Positions 62,289 to 64,000 of a DNA stretch of 64,000 nucleotides are shown piece by piece. Position 1 is the first letter of the stretch, and the number at the start of each line of letters is the position of its first letter. The position numbers and the translations under genes are program-made. The notes under the pieces are model-generated. The model saw only the letters and a program-made list of their open reading frames with translations. It searched no databases and was not told the origin of the DNA. The stretch lies in the NCBI GenBank assembly GCA_036322835.1, contig AP027304.1:1922001-1986000 (forward strand), written 5' to 3'. Origin of the DNA: Tenuifilaceae bacterium CYCD. GTDB taxonomy: Bacteria; Bacteroidota; Bacteroidia; Bacteroidales; Tenuifilaceae.

Positions 62289-62930
62289 GTGAATTCCAAA
62301 AAGAAAAAAATCCGAAAGGCAGAGGAAATTGTTAATAGCGTTTCGCACGGTATAGGAGTATTACTTGCGATTGCAGTTACAGCACTACTCGTTATAAGAG
62401 GTGCAAACCATGGCAATGCCTGGCACATTGTGACATTTAGCATATTTGGTGCTGGTTTAATAAACCTATACACTGCATCAACGCTATATCACGGAGCAAT
62501 AAATCCTCGGAAAAAAGTTAATCTTAACAAGTTCGATCATTCGTCTATCTATATTCTTATTGCAGCCACTTATACCCCCTTTGCTTTGCTTGCAATTAAA
62601 GGATGGCTGGGTTGGGCAATATTTGGAGTGGAATGGGCCTCGGCTATTGCAGGGGTTATTTTTAAGATATGGTTTTACTCTTCAAAGTACAGAAAGTTAT
62701 CGGCGTGGCTATACCTAGTTATGGGATGGGTTGTTATTCTTGCGCTTATTCCGCTTGTTAGAAACATACCAAACACCTCCCTATGGTTTTTGTTTGCTGG
62801 GGGAATAGCATATTCGTCGGGGGTATTTTTCTATTTAAAGGATCACTATCCTTTCGTTCATGGAATTTTCCATCTGTTTATAATACTTGGTAGTGCTTGT
62901 CACTTTTTTTCACTTTACTTTTTAATATAA
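62289..62930 (+). CDS. Hemolysin III family (YqfA-like) membrane protein
   Basis: I place the start at GTG 62289, 4 bp after the GSCFA stop, giving MNSKKKKIRKAEEIVNSVSH; an earlier in-frame TTG would run back through the GSCFA gene. Seven membrane helices follow. The zinc/hydrolase residues of the PAQR/HlyIII family are seen in NSVSHGIGVLLA, STLYHGA, FDHSSIYILIAATYTP and the C-terminal VHGIFHLFIILGSACHFF. The biochemical role is probably lipid-linked and not hemolytic. Confidence 0.9.
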   Translation: MNSKKKKIRKAEEIVNSVSHGIGVLLAIAVTALLVIRGANHGNAWHIVTFSIFGAGLINLYTASTLYHGAINPRKKVNLNKFDHSSIYILIAATYTPFALLAIKGWLGWAIFGVEWASAIAGVIFKIWFYSSKYRKLSAWLYLVMGWVVILALIPLVRNIPNTSLWFLFAGGIAYSSGVFFYLKDHYPFVHGIFHLFIILGSACHFFSLYFLI

Positions 62931-62940
62931 ATTGCATAGT

Positions 62941-63019
62941 ATTCATCATTCAACATTCCTTGTTCTTAAATTATTGCTTTATTTTTGTCTGAGATCTAGT
63001 GTTGAAATCTAAAGTCTAA
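62941..63019 (+). repeat. Two heptamer arrays upstream of the DUF2185 gene
   Basis: The first array (62941-62968) is ATTCATC, ATTCAAC, ATTCCTT, GTTCTTA. The second (62986-63019) has TGTCTGA, GATCTAG, a 6-base irregular unit, AATCTAA and AGTCTAA, ending 3 bp before the ATG at 63023. The second reads NNTCTAA toward the gene, as before sufB, ppx/gppA and uvrD. Confidence 0.65.
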
Positions 63020-63022
63020 GAA

Positions 63023-63355
63023 ATGACCTTTAAATATAAACTCAAACCCGAAGAGGTTAAGGAATTAATTCCACACAAACTATACTGCTATGCCTCTGAT
63101 ATGGTAACCGTTGATGGGTTACCTGTAGGCTATATGCATAAGGAAAAACCCGAGGATGAGGATGATAGTGGGTGGCGTTTTTACTCAGGAACCGAGACTG
63201 AGGAGTATGTTGATAATGAGTATCACTTTATGATGTTCGATCTAAATTACATTGCGAACTGCGATCCTACAATTATTCCCTACTTAAAACAAAAAATCGG
63301 TACCGAACTTGAGCGAGTTGATGGTACCGATAAGTTTAGACCTATTGAGGATTAA
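63023..63355 (+). CDS. DUF2185 domain protein
   Basis: The 110-residue acidic protein has the DUF2185 pattern CYASDMVTVDGLPVGYMHKE and DSGWRFYSGTETEEYVDNE. Members are small cytoplasmic proteins related to immunity-type Imm33 folds and of unknown function. Its stop overlaps that of the facing YqeY-like gene (TTAA shared). Confidence 0.82.
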   Translation: MTFKYKLKPEEVKELIPHKLYCYASDMVTVDGLPVGYMHKEKPEDEDDSGWRFYSGTETEEYVDNEYHFMMFDLNYIANCDPTIIPYLKQKIGTELERVDGTDKFRPIED

Positions 63356-63807
63356 GCGCCAGCAAGTACCTGCTTAACCATATCAGAAATTACTTTTCCA
63401 TCAGCCTTACCAGCCAATGCTTTTGAAGCAACACCCATTACTTTTCCCATATCCGATGGTGCTTTTGCGCCAACCTGCTCAATTATTTTTACTAACTCGG
63501 CTTTTAGTTCATCTGCACTAAGCATTTTGGGAAGATACTCCTCAATAACTACAGCTTCTGCCAATTCTTTATCAGCCAATTCCTGACGGCCAGCCTGAAT
63601 ATACTGCTCGGCGGCATCTTTGCGCTGCTTATACTGCTTTTGAAGTAGTTTCATTTCAACATCGGTTGAAAGTGAATCTTTATGTTCTCCATCGGTCTTT
63701 GCAAGTAAGATTGCACTTTTAATAGCGCGGAGCGCTTCAAGTTTTACTTTCTCTTTGGCCATCATTGCGGCCTTAATATCCTGGTTAATTCTTTCCTCTA
63801 GTGACAT
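63352..63807 (-). CDS. GatB/YqeY domain protein
   Basis: The 151-residue helical protein (MSLEERINQDIKAAMMAKEK, then ALRAIKSAILLAKTDG and a final MGKVMGVASKALAGKADGK) is a stand-alone YqeY. This domain is also the tail of GatB, which amidates mischarged tRNA; stand-alone forms may interact with tRNA. It overlaps the DUF2185 gene by 4 bp, tail to tail. Confidence 0.92.
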   Translation of the reverse strand: MSLEERINQDIKAAMMAKEKVKLEALRAIKSAILLAKTDGEHKDSLSTDVEMKLLQKQYKQRKDAAEQYIQAGRQELADKELAEAVVIEEYLPKMLSADELKAELVKIIEQVGAKAPSDMGKVMGVASKALAGKADGKVISDMVKQVLAGA

Positions 63808-63845
63808 AATTAGATGTTTTAGTAAAGTGACACAAAGATAATATT

Positions 63846-63880
63846 TTGTGAAACGTTAAAAGTTAAACGTTAACCGAATA
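63846..63880 (+). repeat. Degenerate heptamer array, NNGTTAA type
   Basis: Units ACGTTAA, AAGTTAA, ACGTTAA, CCGAATA follow at 7-bp spacing from 63853, with a GTGAA remnant before. It is the same kind as the array at 39984-40018. Confidence 0.6.
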
Positions 63881-63936
63881 TTTTACTGTGGTTCCTTTTT
63901 CTCCCCAAAAAGTTGATTAATTTTGATATAGTTTGT

Positions 63937-64000
63937 TGTCATGCTGAGCTTGTCGAAGCATCTATCTATAATCGAATATAGATCCTTCACTTCGTTCAGG
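63937..64000. repeat. TGTCATGCTGAGC-type dispersed repeat, cut by the window edge
   Basis: The left arm starts TGTCATGCTGAGCTTGTCGA; after a short AT-rich spacer comes ATCCTTCACTTCGTTCAGG, whose reverse complement resembles the left arm (CTGA and GAAG-ATC shared). The expected ending ATGACA would lie just outside the window. From memory this sequence is a frequent intergenic repeat in Bacteroidota. Confidence 0.65.

Overview
The window is about 40% GC and comes from a member of the Bacteroidota, most likely of the Bacteroidales or a relative. The assignment rests on family-level markers: a secreted protein with the gliding-motility/type IX secretion type B C-terminal domain, a DUF4492-cydA-cydB operon, DUF4290, GSCFA, a Bacteroidota-type sugar nucleotidyltransferase-like protein, a TonB-dependent receptor with a carboxypeptidase-like N-terminal domain, fused DAHP synthase/chorismate mutase, zinc-free type B ribosomal protein L31, and a promoter matching the Bacteroidota TTG-N19-TAnnTTTG consensus in front of tRNA-His. 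The content is mainly chromosomal housekeeping; no phage, insertion sequence, CRISPR array or conjugative element was seen.

Layout. 1-7 kb: end of a TetR regulator, a secreted C69 dipeptidase, a membrane glycosyltransferase-like protein, aspartate ammonia-lyase with a glutaminyl cyclase lipoprotein, and a small HAD phosphatase. 7-11.3 kb: cytochrome bd operon (DUF4492, cydA, cydB and an unlisted 40-codon membrane ORF), then a radical SAM gene broken by a frameshift. 11.4-19.5 kb: DAHP synthase/chorismate mutase, PurS, phosphatidylserine synthase, Lon, a sugar nucleotidyltransferase-like protein, L31, a Bax-inhibitor-1 protein and an AlkD-like repair protein. 19.6-23.8 kb: flippase plus asparagine-synthase-like gene, tRNA-His, an orphan acidic small protein and a secreted isochorismatase-fold hydrolase. 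23.8-31 kb: an NtrC-type regulator lacking its DNA-binding end, Ppx/GppA, an HD phosphohydrolase, a NatAB-type exporter, dnaJ and grpE. 31-42.4 kb: TonB receptor, two-component system, M28 peptidase, MurA, DUF4290 and a UvrD/PcrA helicase. 42.7-50 kb: type IX cargo protein, cyclophilin, ferredoxin-like lipoprotein, ECF sigma factor with a membrane partner, RuvC and a DMT exporter. 49.8-56.1 kb: the SUF iron-sulfur operon sufB-sufC-sufD-[four-helix-bundle gene]-sufS-sufE-sufT. 56-64 kb: a chemoreceptor, a zinc-protease-like secreted protein, a DUF4440-like lipoprotein, an alpha/beta hydrolase-GSCFA-hemolysin III run, DUF2185 and a YqeY-like protein.

The most unusual signal lies between the genes. 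At least a dozen gaps carry short arrays of degenerate 7-bp units (in one case 8-bp), often pressed against a start or stop codon and several times paired with an inverted copy across a short spacer. One inverted pair brackets a 118-aa four-helix-bundle (23S-IVP/Avd-like) gene that sits inside the SUF operon, and one arm of that pair has become the coding sequence for the SufS N-terminus. This looks like a small repeat-bounded element with solo or non-autonomous copies scattered through the intergenic DNA. That interpretation is an inference and needs genome-wide comparison.

Coordinates of short sites were counted by eye and may be off by a base or so.
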